This document shows positions 35,883-44,355 of a stretch of 61,848 nt of DNA, piece by piece. The stretch is from assembly GCA_050248795.1 (NCBI GenBank), contig JBFWRS010000020.1, positions 1 to 61,848 on the forward strand, in the 5' to 3' direction. Made by a program: the position numbers and the translations under genes. Within the stretch, counting starts at the first letter, position 1. Every line of letters begins with the position of its first letter. Below the pieces are notes generated by a model. That model saw only the letters and a program-made list of their open reading frames with translations. It was not told where the DNA came from and did not search any database. The stretch comes from CAZTDU01 sp050248795 (GTDB taxonomy: Bacteria > Pseudomonadota > Gammaproteobacteria > Burkholderiales > SG8-39).

Positions 35883-36788
35883 GTGCGCTTCCACATCTTC
35901 GTCAGCAACCACGGCGCCGCGGTGCAGGACCTCGCGCTGCACCTGCAGAAATCGCTCGAAAGCTGCGGCCACCCGACGTACTTCAGCGGCAAGCTGGTGG
36001 CCGGTTCGTGCAACATCATCATCGAGAACTTCGGTCCCAGGCTGATGGAAATGGCGATCGACCTCGCGCACGCGGGCACGCCGATCATCATCTGGGCCAC
36101 CGAGGAGATCACCGGCGAGACCTTCAACATCAACGTCGACGATTCAAGTTCCCACTACGGCGACCGCGAGCACTGGAAGCTGCGCTACGACAACTTCGCC
36201 ACCGTCGCCGAGCATGCCGCGGCGATCTGGGTGCCGGTGGAGTCGCTGGTGGGGCCTTACCGCGACGCGGCGCCGGGCGTGCCGGTGCAGTTCTTCCCGC
36301 ACGGCTACGCCGAGGGCTACCCGCAGGTGGTGCAGCGCCCCGAAGCGCAGAAGGACATCGATTTCTACTTTTCGGGTTCCGCGACCGCGCATCGCAAGAG
36401 CCTGCTGCAGGCGCTGGCGAAGCGGCACGCGGTGGTGTCGCACCACCACGAGGTGCCCGAGTACGTCCGGCGCGATTACATCTCGCGCGCGAAGGTCTGC
36501 CTGTCGATGCGCCTGGGGCCGGAAACGCGGCTGCCCTCGGTATCGCGCATGCACGCCCTGGTGATGAACGGTTGCCACGTGCTGCACGAGCAATGCCCGC
36601 AGCCGAGCCACCTCGATCGCTACGTCGACCACGTGCGCTGGGACGACATGCCGCGCGCCTGCGAGGAGGCCTTGCGCCTGCCCGACCGGCAGGCGCACGC
36701 CGACGCGATGCGCGAGCGCCTGCGCGCCGAGCTGCCCATGAAGGGCGTGGTACCGCGGTTGCTGGACGAGGTGTTCTCCAGCCGCTGA
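35883..36788 (+). CDS. Glycosyltransferase-like protein
   Basis: A 301-residue soluble protein. The N-terminal segment HIFVSNHGAAVQDLALHLQK, the centre FYFSGSATAHRKSLLQAL and the C-terminal MHALVMNGCHVLHEQCP resemble the two-domain arrangement of CgeB-like/GT-B glycosyltransferases, but the match is not strong enough to name a family. The GTG at 35883 is taken as the start because the first beta strand begins there and the preceding gene ends 22 bp upstream. A degenerate copy of its C-terminal 17 codons occurs again at 37964-38050. Confidence 0.6.
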   Translation: MRFHIFVSNHGAAVQDLALHLQKSLESCGHPTYFSGKLVAGSCNIIIENFGPRLMEMAIDLAHAGTPIIIWATEEITGETFNINVDDSSSHYGDREHWKLRYDNFATVAEHAAAIWVPVESLVGPYRDAAPGVPVQFFPHGYAEGYPQVVQRPEAQKDIDFYFSGSATAHRKSLLQALAKRHAVVSHHHEVPEYVRRDYISRAKVCLSMRLGPETRLPSVSRMHALVMNGCHVLHEQCPQPSHLDRYVDHVRWDDMPRACEEALRLPDRQAHADAMRERLRAELPMKGVVPRLLDEVFSSR

Positions 36789-36839
36789 CGCGGCACGGCG
36801 TACTTCCGTGCCGCGCATGCTTCGATTCCGGAGGTCCGC

Positions 36840-37946
36840 ATGACAAGACTGCTGCTTTGCCTGCTCGCGCTCGCCGCTGCCGGGCGCGCGTTCGCCTACG
36901 ACTGGGTGCTCGCGAGCGCCGATGAGCACGCGCGCGCCGGCGCCGCGTTCCGCATCGAGTTGATCAGCCTTGCAGGCGAGCCGCTGCCCGGGCGCATCGC
37001 CCTGCGGGTGCGCGGCGACCGCTATGGCCGCGTCATCGACGCCATCGCGGCCGGCGAGGCCGCGAATGCACGCCGCGCGTACTCCGGCACCCTGCCTGCC
37101 GTGGCCGAGGGTGCGCTCGCGCTCGAGCTTGCCGACCGCGCGTCGAGCGTGCTGGTGCTGCTGGTGCAGCGCGAGCGCGATGCGGTGCAGCAGCTCACCG
37201 CGCCGCTCGCCGCCGGCGCCAAGGCGCGCGCGAACGCCGGACCGCCGCTGTCGGCGCATGACCCGATGTATTTCATCGCCGGCACGCGCGGCGGCGCCAG
37301 CGCACGCTTCCAGATCTCGTTCAAGTACCGGCTGTTCGACGAGGCGGCCGGGCTGGGCCGCGAACAGCCGTGGCTGACCGGGCTGTACTTCGGCTACACG
37401 CAGAACTCGCTGTGGGACCTGTCGTCCGAATCGAAACCGTTCCGCGACACCAGCTACCGGCCGTCGCTGTTCTGGGACTGGCGGCGGCTGGACGACAACA
37501 GCTGGATCGACGGCCTGCGCGCGGGCCTGGAGCACGAATCGAACGGCAAGGACGGGCTGCGCTCGCGCTCGGTGGACACCGCGTTCGTGCGGCCGTCGTG
37601 GCGCTGGCAGACCGCGCCGGGAGAGACCCTCGAGTTCGCGCCGAAGTTCTATGCCTATCTGGACAAGGACGACAACCCGGACATCCACCGCTATCGCGGC
37701 TATGCCGACTGGCACCTGCGCTACGCGCGCGGCAGCGACTGGGCGCTGGGCCTGACCGCGCGCGCCGGCACCGCCGGCAAGGGCAGCTTCCTCGCCGACT
37801 ACTCGGTGCGCACGCGCGCGCTGGCGTTCGGCCCGTTGAGCGGCTACCTGCACCTGCAGTGGTTCAGCGGCTATGGCGAGGACATCCTCGGCTACAACCA
37901 GCGCCGCAAGTCGCAGTTCCGCGTCGGCGTGGCGATCGTGCCCTGA
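36840..37946 (+). CDS. pldA: Outer-membrane phospholipase A (PldA family)
   Basis: A 368-residue outer-membrane phospholipase that hydrolyses sn-1 and sn-2 acyl chains of phospholipids in the outer leaflet. There is a signal peptide (TRLLLCLLALAAAGRAFA), a roughly 120-residue N-terminal beta domain, and then the beta-barrel. The active-site motif EHESNGKDGLRSRS carries the His and Ser of the His-Ser-Asn triad. The barrel ends with alternating hydrophobic and aromatic residues. The N-terminal extension is longer than in the E. coli enzyme. Confidence 0.9.
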   Translation: MTRLLLCLLALAAAGRAFAYDWVLASADEHARAGAAFRIELISLAGEPLPGRIALRVRGDRYGRVIDAIAAGEAANARRAYSGTLPAVAEGALALELADRASSVLVLLVQRERDAVQQLTAPLAAGAKARANAGPPLSAHDPMYFIAGTRGGASARFQISFKYRLFDEAAGLGREQPWLTGLYFGYTQNSLWDLSSESKPFRDTSYRPSLFWDWRRLDDNSWIDGLRAGLEHESNGKDGLRSRSVDTAFVRPSWRWQTAPGETLEFAPKFYAYLDKDDNPDIHRYRGYADWHLRYARGSDWALGLTARAGTAGKGSFLADYSVRTRALAFGPLSGYLHLQWFSGYGEDILGYNQRRKSQFRVGVAIVP

Positions 37947-37963
37947 CACAGGCCGTCGGCGCT

Positions 37964-38050
37964 ATCGAGCGCCTGCGCGCCGCGCCGCCGATGAAGGACG
38001 TGGTGCCGCGGCGGCTGGACTGCTTGACGCTGGCGCCCCTGTACACCTAG
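37964..38050 (+). pseudogene. Remnant of a glycosyltransferase C-terminus
   Basis: In one frame this reads IERLRAAPPMKDVVPRRLD, then C and a stop. It closely matches the last residues of the gene at 35883-36788 (ERLRAELPMKGVVPRLLDEV). Nothing else of the gene is left. It suggests that a second, related gene once stood here or that the 3' end was duplicated. It fills most of the 139-bp gap after pldA. Confidence 0.65.
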
Positions 38051-38056
38051 CATCTG

Positions 38057-38076
38057 CGTATCGCAAATGTGATACG
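38057..38076. promoter_or_regulatory. Probable operator of the toxin-antitoxin operon
   Basis: A 20-bp imperfect palindrome, CGTATCGCA-AA-TGTGATACG (8 of 9 pairs match), ends 9 bp before the antitoxin start and overlaps its ribosome site. RHH antitoxins typically bind such sites and autorepress. Confidence 0.65.
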
Positions 38077-38085
38077 GAGCATTCG

Positions 38086-38364
38086 ATGGCGGTTTCGCTG
38101 CGCTTACCCGATGCCATGAAGCGGCGCCTTGCCAGGCTGGCCGAGGCGCAGCAGACGACGCCGCACGCTTTGATGGTGGACGCGATTCGCGAGAAGATCG
38201 ACGCCGAAGAGGCGCGTGCCGCGTTCCATGCCGAGGCGAAGGCGCGGCTCGCGCGCATGAAGAAGTCCGGGCTGGCGATTCCCGCAGATGAGGCGTTCGC
38301 CTACCTGCGCGAACGAGCTGAGGGCGGCACGCCCGCGCGGCCCAAGGCTTTCCGGGTCGCGTGA
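38086..38364 (+). CDS. RHH-type antitoxin (CopG/ParD-like)
   Basis: A 92-residue protein starting MAVSLRLPDAMKRRLARLAE, the beta-strand and first helix of a ribbon-helix-helix DNA-binding domain. A charged C-terminal tail (residues about 45-92) would wrap the toxin. ATG 38086 has GGAG 6 nt upstream and a palindromic operator just before it. Its stop overlaps the toxin start by GTGA, the typical antitoxin-toxin coupling. Confidence 0.88.
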   Translation: MAVSLRLPDAMKRRLARLAEAQQTTPHALMVDAIREKIDAEEARAAFHAEAKARLARMKKSGLAIPADEAFAYLRERAEGGTPARPKAFRVA

Positions 38365-38657
38365 TCGTCTTTGCGGACGAGGCGCTGGACGACCTTGAAC
38401 GCATACTCGAATTCAACGTCGCACGCGACCCTGCCTCGGCGCTGGAACACGTGGAGAAGGTGCACAGTGCCGTCGCCGTGCTCGACCCGCATCCGCAGAT
38501 CGGACGCCCGATCGGCGGCGGTTCCCGGCTGCGCGAACTGGTCATCTCGCACGGCGCGACCGGCTACATTGCGCTCTACGAATACTCTGCGGCGGAAGCG
38601 CTGATCCGCGTCGTCGCGATCCGCCATCAGAGAGAAGCGGGTTACCGGGGGGATTGA
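38361..38657 (+). CDS. RelE/ParE-superfamily toxin
   Basis: A 98-residue toxin. VFADEALDDLERILEFNVAR, PQIGRPIGGGSRLRELVISH and YIALYEYSAAEALIRVVAIR follow the RelE/ParE fold, ending in IRHQREAGY. The GTG start lies in the antitoxin stop. ParE members inhibit gyrase and RelE members cut mRNA; the sequence alone does not decide which. It converges on the LytTR regulator gene. Confidence 0.88.
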   Translation: MIVFADEALDDLERILEFNVARDPASALEHVEKVHSAVAVLDPHPQIGRPIGGGSRLRELVISHGATGYIALYEYSAAEALIRVVAIRHQREAGYRGD

Positions 38658-38681
38658 GCACGGAGCTCGGCCGCGCTTCGC

Positions 38682-39464
38682 CTACATCGCCTTGAAGAGG
38701 TCCGCGTACACGCGGCTTACGGCAAGCATCTCGCCAGAAGCCTTCAGTCGCAGACTGAGTCGGCCGGACTCGTCGCGGTGCGCCATTTCGATGGCGTCCA
38801 GATTCACGATGGTGCCGCGGTGCACTTGGCGGAAGCGCTCGGGCGACAGCTGCGCGAGTAGTTCCTTCAGCGACGTGCGCAGCAACGCCGTGCCCTCCGC
38901 GGTGACAACGCTGGTGTACTTGTCGGTGGCCTGGAAGTACAGCACCGACTCCACCGGGATCATCTTCACCGTGTTGCCCGCCGCGGCGCGGATGGTGCGC
39001 AGCGCATCCGCGGACGGCACCCACGACTGTGGCGCGGCCATCAGGCTGCGCAGCTGCGCTGCCAGCATGGAGAGCTCGCAGGCGCGCGACCCGATGCGCG
39101 CCTTCAGGCGCTTCACCGCGCGCGCGAGCGCAGCGGTGCTCACGGGCTTGAGCACGTAGTCGACTGCCGCCGCATTGAAGGCCTTCAGAGCGTACTCGTC
39201 GTAGGCGGTGACGAACACGATGGCCGGCACCGCCTCCCCCAGGCACTCGGCGAGCGCTTCGGCGGCCTCCAGCCCGCTCATGCCGGGCATGCGGATGTCG
39301 AGGAACGCGACCTGCGGCCTCTCACGTTCGGCGATCGCGATCGCATCGGCGCCGTTCCCCGCGACGCCTGCGATCTCCAGCTCCGGCCACGCCTCGGCCA
39401 GCGCCGCCTGCAGGCTGGCAGCAAGCAGCGGCTCGTCCTCGGCGAGGATCGCGCGTACCTTCAT
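38682..39464 (-). CDS. LytTR-type response regulator
   Basis: A 260-residue response regulator. The receiver domain has the acidic pocket ILAEDEP, the phospho-acceptor Asp in VAFLDIRMPGMSG, the Thr region FVTAYDEYALKAF and the Lys in VDYVLKPVS. The C-terminal half (about 150-260) is a LytTR DNA-binding domain (YFQATDKYTSVVTAEGTALL, FRQVHRGTIVNLDAIEMAHR). Its ATG overlaps the kinase stop by ATGA, so they form one two-component operon. Confidence 0.95.
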   Translation of the reverse strand: MKVRAILAEDEPLLAASLQAALAEAWPELEIAGVAGNGADAIAIAERERPQVAFLDIRMPGMSGLEAAEALAECLGEAVPAIVFVTAYDEYALKAFNAAAVDYVLKPVSTAALARAVKRLKARIGSRACELSMLAAQLRSLMAAPQSWVPSADALRTIRAAAGNTVKMIPVESVLYFQATDKYTSVVTAEGTALLRTSLKELLAQLSPERFRQVHRGTIVNLDAIEMAHRDESGRLSLRLKASGEMLAVSRVYADLFKAM

Positions 39465-40417
39465 CGCGGCAGGCGCAGCGTCACGGTGACGCCTCCGGAG
39501 GCGTTTCGCACATAGTCGAACGTGCCGTTCGCGGCGGCGGTGCGCGCGCGCACGTTGGCCAGACCCACGCCGCTGCCGGCGGTGGCCGACTCGCCCAGCC
39601 CGGTATCGGCAACCGTGATTTCGATGCCACCCGCCGCCTCGCGGGCATGGACGCGCAGTTCGCCGCCTTCCACCTTGGGCTCGATGCCGTGCCGGATCGC
39701 GTTTTCAACCAGCGGTTGCAGCAGCATCGGCGGGATGGCGGCGCCGGCGAGCGCATCCGGCAACTCAAGCGCGTGACGCAGGCGCGCGCCCATGCGCACC
39801 GCCTGAACTTCCAGGTAGCCGCGCAACAGCGCGAACTCGTCGCCGAGCGTGCTGCGCTCGGCGCGCGTCGCGCCCAGCGCGCCGCGCAGGTACCGGTTCA
39901 GGTGGGCGAGCATCGCGCGTGCGCGTGGGGGGTCGGTCTGGATAAGCGCATCCAGGTTGGCCAGCGTGTTGAAGAGGAAATGCGGCTCGATCTGCGCCTG
40001 CAGGAGCTTGAGCCGCGCCTCCAGTTCGCGGCGCTCGAGCTCGGCCGCGCGCTGTCGTGTCCAGAAGAACCAGGTGCCGACGAGGCCGGCGGCGACCGTC
40101 ACCGCGAGCGCCGCGCGCGTGCCGCCGGCGGAATCCTGCGGCATTCCCAGCAGAGCGGATGCGATTGCGCTTCCGGCCAGCCAGCCGGCCAGCACCGCGC
40201 CGGCAGCCAGGGCCGCGAACGGCGCCAGCGGTGGCCTGCGGCCCGGCCACAGCAGGCGCCAGCCGCCGTGGATGAGCGCGAACACGAGCAGCCCGATGCA
40301 TTGCGAGAACACAAGGTTCACGGCGAAGCGGCCGCCATAGCCCACCAGCGTCAGCAGCACCGCGATGCCGGTGTTGAACGCCGCGACCGCGAGCAGGGCG
40401 AAGCCGAATCCTTGCAT
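39461..40417 (-). CDS. LytS/YehU-type sensor histidine kinase
   Basis: A 318-residue kinase with about four N-terminal membrane helices (to residue about 125) and no periplasmic sensor domain. The phospho-accepting His is in LQAQIEPHFLFNTLANLDAL (His_kinase family). The ATPase part shows LVENAIRHGIEPKVEGG (N box), VADTGLGES (G1) and GSGVGLANVRAR (G2). It is the cognate partner of the overlapping LytTR regulator. The signal is unknown. Confidence 0.95.
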   Translation of the reverse strand: MQGFGFALLAVAAFNTGIAVLLTLVGYGGRFAVNLVFSQCIGLLVFALIHGGWRLLWPGRRPPLAPFAALAAGAVLAGWLAGSAIASALLGMPQDSAGGTRAALAVTVAAGLVGTWFFWTRQRAAELERRELEARLKLLQAQIEPHFLFNTLANLDALIQTDPPRARAMLAHLNRYLRGALGATRAERSTLGDEFALLRGYLEVQAVRMGARLRHALELPDALAGAAIPPMLLQPLVENAIRHGIEPKVEGGELRVHAREAAGGIEITVADTGLGESATAGSGVGLANVRARTAAANGTFDYVRNASGGVTVTLRLPR

Positions 40418-40467
40418 CAGGCGTGCAGCTTACCGCCGGCGCCCTGCGGCCGCACGCGAGCACATGC

Positions 40468-40725
40468 CTACTGGAGCCGCTTCAGCTCCGCGGTCTCCAT
40501 GCGTTCCCGCAGCCCGGACAGTGCGAGCAGCACGACGGTGGCGTGGATGGCGAGCCCCAGCCCCCAGCTCGCCAGCGGCCACAGGTTCCAGTGCACCTGC
40601 GGAGTCGTTTGCATCTGCACCAGGGCGAGGAAGGCATTGACCACGACGTACACGCTGGCGTGAACGTACAGCCCGACGCGGGCGTTGACGCGACGGCGGG
40701 CAATGCGTTTCAGGTCTTCGTTCAT
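40468..40725 (-). CDS. Small 2TM-domain membrane protein
   Basis: An 85-residue protein with two hydrophobic helices (VGLYVHASVYVVVNAFLALV and WGLGLAIHATVVLLALSGL), matching the 2TM domain often found next to, or fused to, LytS-type kinases. The second of two in-frame ATGs (40725) is chosen because GGAGG lies 6 nt upstream of it; the first ATG abuts the GGAGG. It is upstream of the kinase on the same strand, so it may be the first gene of that operon. Confidence 0.75.
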   Translation of the reverse strand: MNEDLKRIARRRVNARVGLYVHASVYVVVNAFLALVQMQTTPQVHWNLWPLASWGLGLAIHATVVLLALSGLRERMETAELKRLQ

Positions 40726-40775
40726 GGGCATCCTCCATTGAGAGGACGCCAGTCTGCGTTGCGCAAGGCCACGCT

Positions 40776-40816
40776 TCCAGCGCTTTGCGACGGGCTGCGG
40801 CCGACGCCGACGAACC
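40776..40816. repeat. 41-bp direct repeat, copy A
   Basis: TCCAGCGCTTTGCGACGG and the following 23 bp recur at 41268-41308 with 38 of 41 bases identical. The two copies flank the DUF2306-like gene. Confidence 0.75.
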
Positions 40817-40846
40817 CCCAGGCAGGGCGGATGGACGATCTCTCTT

Positions 40847-41236
40847 CTAGGCAAGGCCGAGGCCGGACCAGACGAACCTACCCAGTAGGCGGCCGGGAAG
40901 CAGGGTGAACAACCCCGCGAGTACCAAGCCCCCGCCGTAGAGACCGATCACCATGCGGCGATGTGCGCGGATTCGATGCGTCACGGCGAGATGCACCGCT
41001 GCTCCGAGCATGGCGATCACCATCACCGAGAGTGCATGGATCCACGAGAATGTGCCGTTGCCGCGGATCCAGAAGCTCGAGATCGCGACCACCAGCATCA
41101 ATGCTACCCAGGACCGGCCGGCCATGCGATGCAGCGGTGTTCCCTTGGCCGCAAGGAACATCGCGCCGCCCAGCGCAAGCGCCGCCAGCGCAGCGAACGT
41201 GTGGAGCAGGATGACAGGGGTAAAGGCGGAGTGCAT
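40847..41236 (-). CDS. DUF2306-like membrane protein
   Basis: A 129-residue membrane protein with four hydrophobic helices. TPLHRMAGRSWVALMLVVAI and AHRRMVIGLYGGGLVLAGLF, with the histidines near helix ends, resemble DUF2306. ATG 41236 with GGAAG 8 nt upstream is preferred; an ATG at 41251 or a GTG at 41260 is also in frame. Function unknown. It is bracketed by the two copies of a 41-bp direct repeat. Confidence 0.7.
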   Translation of the reverse strand: MHSAFTPVILLHTFAALAALALGGAMFLAAKGTPLHRMAGRSWVALMLVVAISSFWIRGNGTFSWIHALSVMVIAMLGAAVHLAVTHRIRAHRRMVIGLYGGGLVLAGLFTLLPGRLLGRFVWSGLGLA

Positions 41237-41267
41237 GAGCGCAGCTTCCATGCTCCGCACCGCGTAC

Positions 41268-41308
41268 TCCAGCGCTTTGCGACGGACTGCGGCCGGCGCC
41301 GATGAACC
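41268..41308. repeat. 41-bp direct repeat, copy B
   Basis: The partner of 40776-40816, differing at three positions. It ends 14 bp before the D-aminoacylase start. Confidence 0.75.
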
Positions 41309-41322
41309 GGTAGACTCGCGCC

Positions 41323-42948
41323 ATGAACGACCTGCTGATCAGGGGCGCGATGGTGTACGACGGCAGCGGCGAGCCCGGCCGCGTGAGGGACGTCGCGGTG
41401 ACCGACGGGCGCATCGCCGAGCCGGGGCCGGCGAAGCACACGCTGGAGGCCGGCGGCCTGGCGCTGATGCCCGGCATCGTCGACATCCACACGCACTACG
41501 ACGCGCAGGTGACCTGGGATGCGACGCTGTCGCCGTCGCCCGCGCTCGGCGTCACCACCGCGATCATGGGCAACTGCGGCTTCGGCATCGCACCCTGCCC
41601 GGAGCCGCTGCGCGAGACCGTGCTGAAGAACCTGTCGGTGGTGGAAGGCATGGACCTGAAGGCGCTGCTGGAAGGCACGCGCTGGGATTTCGAGACCTTC
41701 AGCGAGTACCTGGATGCGCTGGAACGCATCCGGCCCTATGCCAACGTCGGCGTGCTGGCGGGTCACTCGACGATACGCAGCGCGGTGATGGGAGAAGAGG
41801 CGTCGACCCGCCGCGTGCCGACGCCTGACGAGCTGCGCCGCATGCAGGACACGGTGCGCGACGCCCTCGCTGCAGGCGCGGCGGGCTTCGCGTCTTCGTT
41901 CTCGCCCAACCACAGCGGCTGGGGTGGCCGGCCGATGCCCTCGACCATCTGCGAGGACGCCGAACTGCGCGCGCTGATCGAGCCGCTGAAGGAGGCAGGC
42001 CGCGGCGTGTTCGTCGTCTCCGCCGGCTCGCGCGCCACGCCCGAGTACCTCGAGGCGATCGCCGCCGACACCGGCAGGCCGATGTTCATCGTCACCGTGA
42101 TCACCATGTACACCGATTCGTTCCCCGGCCGCGCCATGGACTATTACGAGCGCTGCGCGGCGGCGCTGGCGCGCGGGCACGAGGTGTACATCCACGCCAA
42201 CTGCCAGCCGCTGTCCTTCGATTTCACGCTGCGCGAGCCCTACCCGTTCATGGCGCTGGAAGCCTTCGATCGCGTCAAGGCGGCGAAACCGGACGAGCTG
42301 CCCGCGATCTACGCGGATCCGGCGTTCCGGCAGCATTTCCGCGACAGCCTGAAGAATCCGCGCGCCGGCGTGCTGTTTTCAGGCGACTGGAGCAAGGTCG
42401 AGATCGACGGCGTGCCGCTGCCGCAGCGCGCCGGCGGCGCGGACCCGCTGGACTACTTCTGCTCGCAGCCGCTGGATGCGCAGATGATCGCGAAGCTGTT
42501 CCAGAACGACGACGCCGGCGTCGCGCCCTTGCTCAAGCACCCCGCCGGCGTCATCGCGCTGTCGGATGCCGGCGCGCACCTCATCTACCTGTGCGATGCC
42601 GGCTTCGGCCTGCACTTCCTCGCCCACTGGGTGCGTGAGAACGGCACGTTCACGCTGGAGGAGGCGGTGCGGCGGCTGACCGCGGACCCGGCGCGCAAGT
42701 ACCGCATTCCCAGGCGCGGCGAGATCCGCATCGGCAACCATGCCGACCTGCTGCTGTTCGATCCGGCCAAGGTGGGCGTGTCGGACGTCAAGCGCGTGAA
42801 GGACCTGCCCGGCGGCGGCAGCCGCATGATCCGCGAGCCGCATGGCGTGCACGGCGTCTGGGTGAACGGCGTGCAGGTGCACAACGGCCGCAGCTACCTG
42901 GCGATGGAGCGCGGGCCGGGCCACGTGCTGCGGGAGTTCGCCAGCTAG
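41323..42948 (+). CDS. N-acyl-D-amino-acid deacylase family amidohydrolase
   Basis: A 541-residue amidohydrolase of the D-aminoacylase type. The zinc motif is in MPGIVDIHTHYDAQVTWD, followed by SPALGVTTAIMGNCGFGIAP, the family's conserved NCGFGIAP block. Later features include GVIALSDAGAHLIYLCDAGF with the catalytic Asp. It should hydrolyse N-acyl-D-amino acids or related amides; the family is broad and the substrate is uncertain. An MFS transporter gene follows after 2 bp, so the two are probably cotranscribed. Confidence 0.9.
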   Translation: MNDLLIRGAMVYDGSGEPGRVRDVAVTDGRIAEPGPAKHTLEAGGLALMPGIVDIHTHYDAQVTWDATLSPSPALGVTTAIMGNCGFGIAPCPEPLRETVLKNLSVVEGMDLKALLEGTRWDFETFSEYLDALERIRPYANVGVLAGHSTIRSAVMGEEASTRRVPTPDELRRMQDTVRDALAAGAAGFASSFSPNHSGWGGRPMPSTICEDAELRALIEPLKEAGRGVFVVSAGSRATPEYLEAIAADTGRPMFIVTVITMYTDSFPGRAMDYYERCAAALARGHEVYIHANCQPLSFDFTLREPYPFMALEAFDRVKAAKPDELPAIYADPAFRQHFRDSLKNPRAGVLFSGDWSKVEIDGVPLPQRAGGADPLDYFCSQPLDAQMIAKLFQNDDAGVAPLLKHPAGVIALSDAGAHLIYLCDAGFGLHFLAHWVRENGTFTLEEAVRRLTADPARKYRIPRRGEIRIGNHADLLLFDPAKVGVSDVKRVKDLPGGGSRMIREPHGVHGVWVNGVQVHNGRSYLAMERGPGHVLREFAS

Positions 42949-42950
42949 CG

Positions 42951-44333
42951 GTGGCGGAACCAGGTAGCGCCGCCGGCGAGCGGACCTGGCGTCCTGCGCG
43001 GCTGCTGCCGATCGCGCTCGGCACGCTGATCGTGCCGCTGGACACCTCGCTCAACATCGCGTTCCCCGCGATCACGCAGGCCTTCGCCCTCGAGGTGGCG
43101 GCGATCCAGTGGCTGGTGGTGTGCTACATGCTCGTCTACGGCAGCCTGCTGCTGGTGTGCGGGCGCATCGGCGACATCCATGGCCATGCGCGCGTGTTCC
43201 GCCTCGGGCTGGCATGGAGCGCGGCCGCGCTGGTGCTCTGCATGTGGGCGCCTACTTACGGTTGGTTGCTTGCCTGTCGTGCGTTGCAGGGCGTGGGCGC
43301 GGCGCTGGTGCTGGCCTGCGGCCCGGCCCTGATCACCGCCCTCGCGCCCGATCGCATGCGCGCGCGCGCGCTGGGCGTGTACGCGATGGCGATGGCGCTG
43401 GGCTTCGCGCTCGGCCCGCTGGTCGGCGGCGTGCTGGTGGAGCAGTACGGCTGGCAGGCGGTGTTCTGGTTCCGCGTGCCGATCGCGCTGGCGGCGCTGG
43501 CGCTGTGCTGGCGCGTGCTGCCGGCCGCCGCGCGCGCCAGTGCCGCGGCGCGCTTCGACGCGCCGGGTGCGCTGCTGCTGGCACTGGCACTCGCCGCGCT
43601 GCTGCTGGCGGTGAACCGGCTGCGCTATCTCGCCGACGGCGACGCGAGCGGCCTGGCGCTGATCGCGCTGGGCGTCGCCGCCGCTGCTGCGTTCCTGTGG
43701 CAGCAGCGGCGCAGCCCGGCGCCGATCGTCGATGCGCGAGCGTTTCGCGACGTCGACTTCGCGCTGGTCAACGCCGCCAATCTGCTGGTCAACTTCGCCG
43801 GCTTCGCGGTGCTGCTGCTGGCGCCGTACTATCTGGTGCGCGCGGTCGAGGGTCCGCTCGCGCTCGCCGGCGCGCTGCTGGCCGCTGGCGGCATCGGCAC
43901 CGCGGCGGCATCGCCGTTCGCCGCGCGCTGGGTCGCGCGCGTGTCGCCGTACGCGATCAGCGTGCTGGGCGGCCTGCTGGTCGCCGCAGGCCTGGCGCTC
44001 GCGTGCCTGTGGCAGGCCGATGCAAACGTCGCGCTGATCCTCGGCGCGCTGCTGCTGCAGGGTTGCGGGCTGGGTCTCTTCCAGGTTGCGTACATGGACA
44101 TCGTCACCGCGCACCTGCCGCGCGAGGATCGCGGCGTCGCCGGCAGCCTGGCGCACCTGACGCGCACCGTAGGCGTACTCGCCGGCGCGACCGTGCTCAG
44201 CCTCGCCTTCCAGGGCTTCGAACCGGCGCACGGCTTCCTTGGCGCGTTCCAAGGCGCGTTCGGCCTCGCCGCTGCCGCCGCCGCGCTGGCCGCGGTGGCG
44301 ATCCTCGCGCGCGCGCGGCACTGGCCGCGCTAG
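42951..44333 (+). CDS. MFS transporter, DHA2 (EmrB/QacA)-like
   Basis: A 460-residue transporter of about 14 membrane helices. LIVPLDTSLNIAFPAITQAF (motif D1), CGRIGDIHGHARVFRLGLAW (motif A) and AMALGFALGPLVGGVLVEQY (motif C of drug-proton antiporters) place it in the DHA2 family. The GTG start is 2 bp after the deacylase stop. It may export or import substrates of that enzyme or act in drug efflux. It converges on the flavoprotein gene. Confidence 0.9.
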   Translation: MAEPGSAAGERTWRPARLLPIALGTLIVPLDTSLNIAFPAITQAFALEVAAIQWLVVCYMLVYGSLLLVCGRIGDIHGHARVFRLGLAWSAAALVLCMWAPTYGWLLACRALQGVGAALVLACGPALITALAPDRMRARALGVYAMAMALGFALGPLVGGVLVEQYGWQAVFWFRVPIALAALALCWRVLPAAARASAAARFDAPGALLLALALAALLLAVNRLRYLADGDASGLALIALGVAAAAAFLWQQRRSPAPIVDARAFRDVDFALVNAANLLVNFAGFAVLLLAPYYLVRAVEGPLALAGALLAAGGIGTAAASPFAARWVARVSPYAISVLGGLLVAAGLALACLWQADANVALILGALLLQGCGLGLFQVAYMDIVTAHLPREDRGVAGSLAHLTRTVGVLAGATVLSLAFQGFEPAHGFLGAFQGAFGLAAAAAALAAVAILARARHWPR

Positions 44334-44355
44334 GCGCGGCCGTAGGGGCTGCGTT

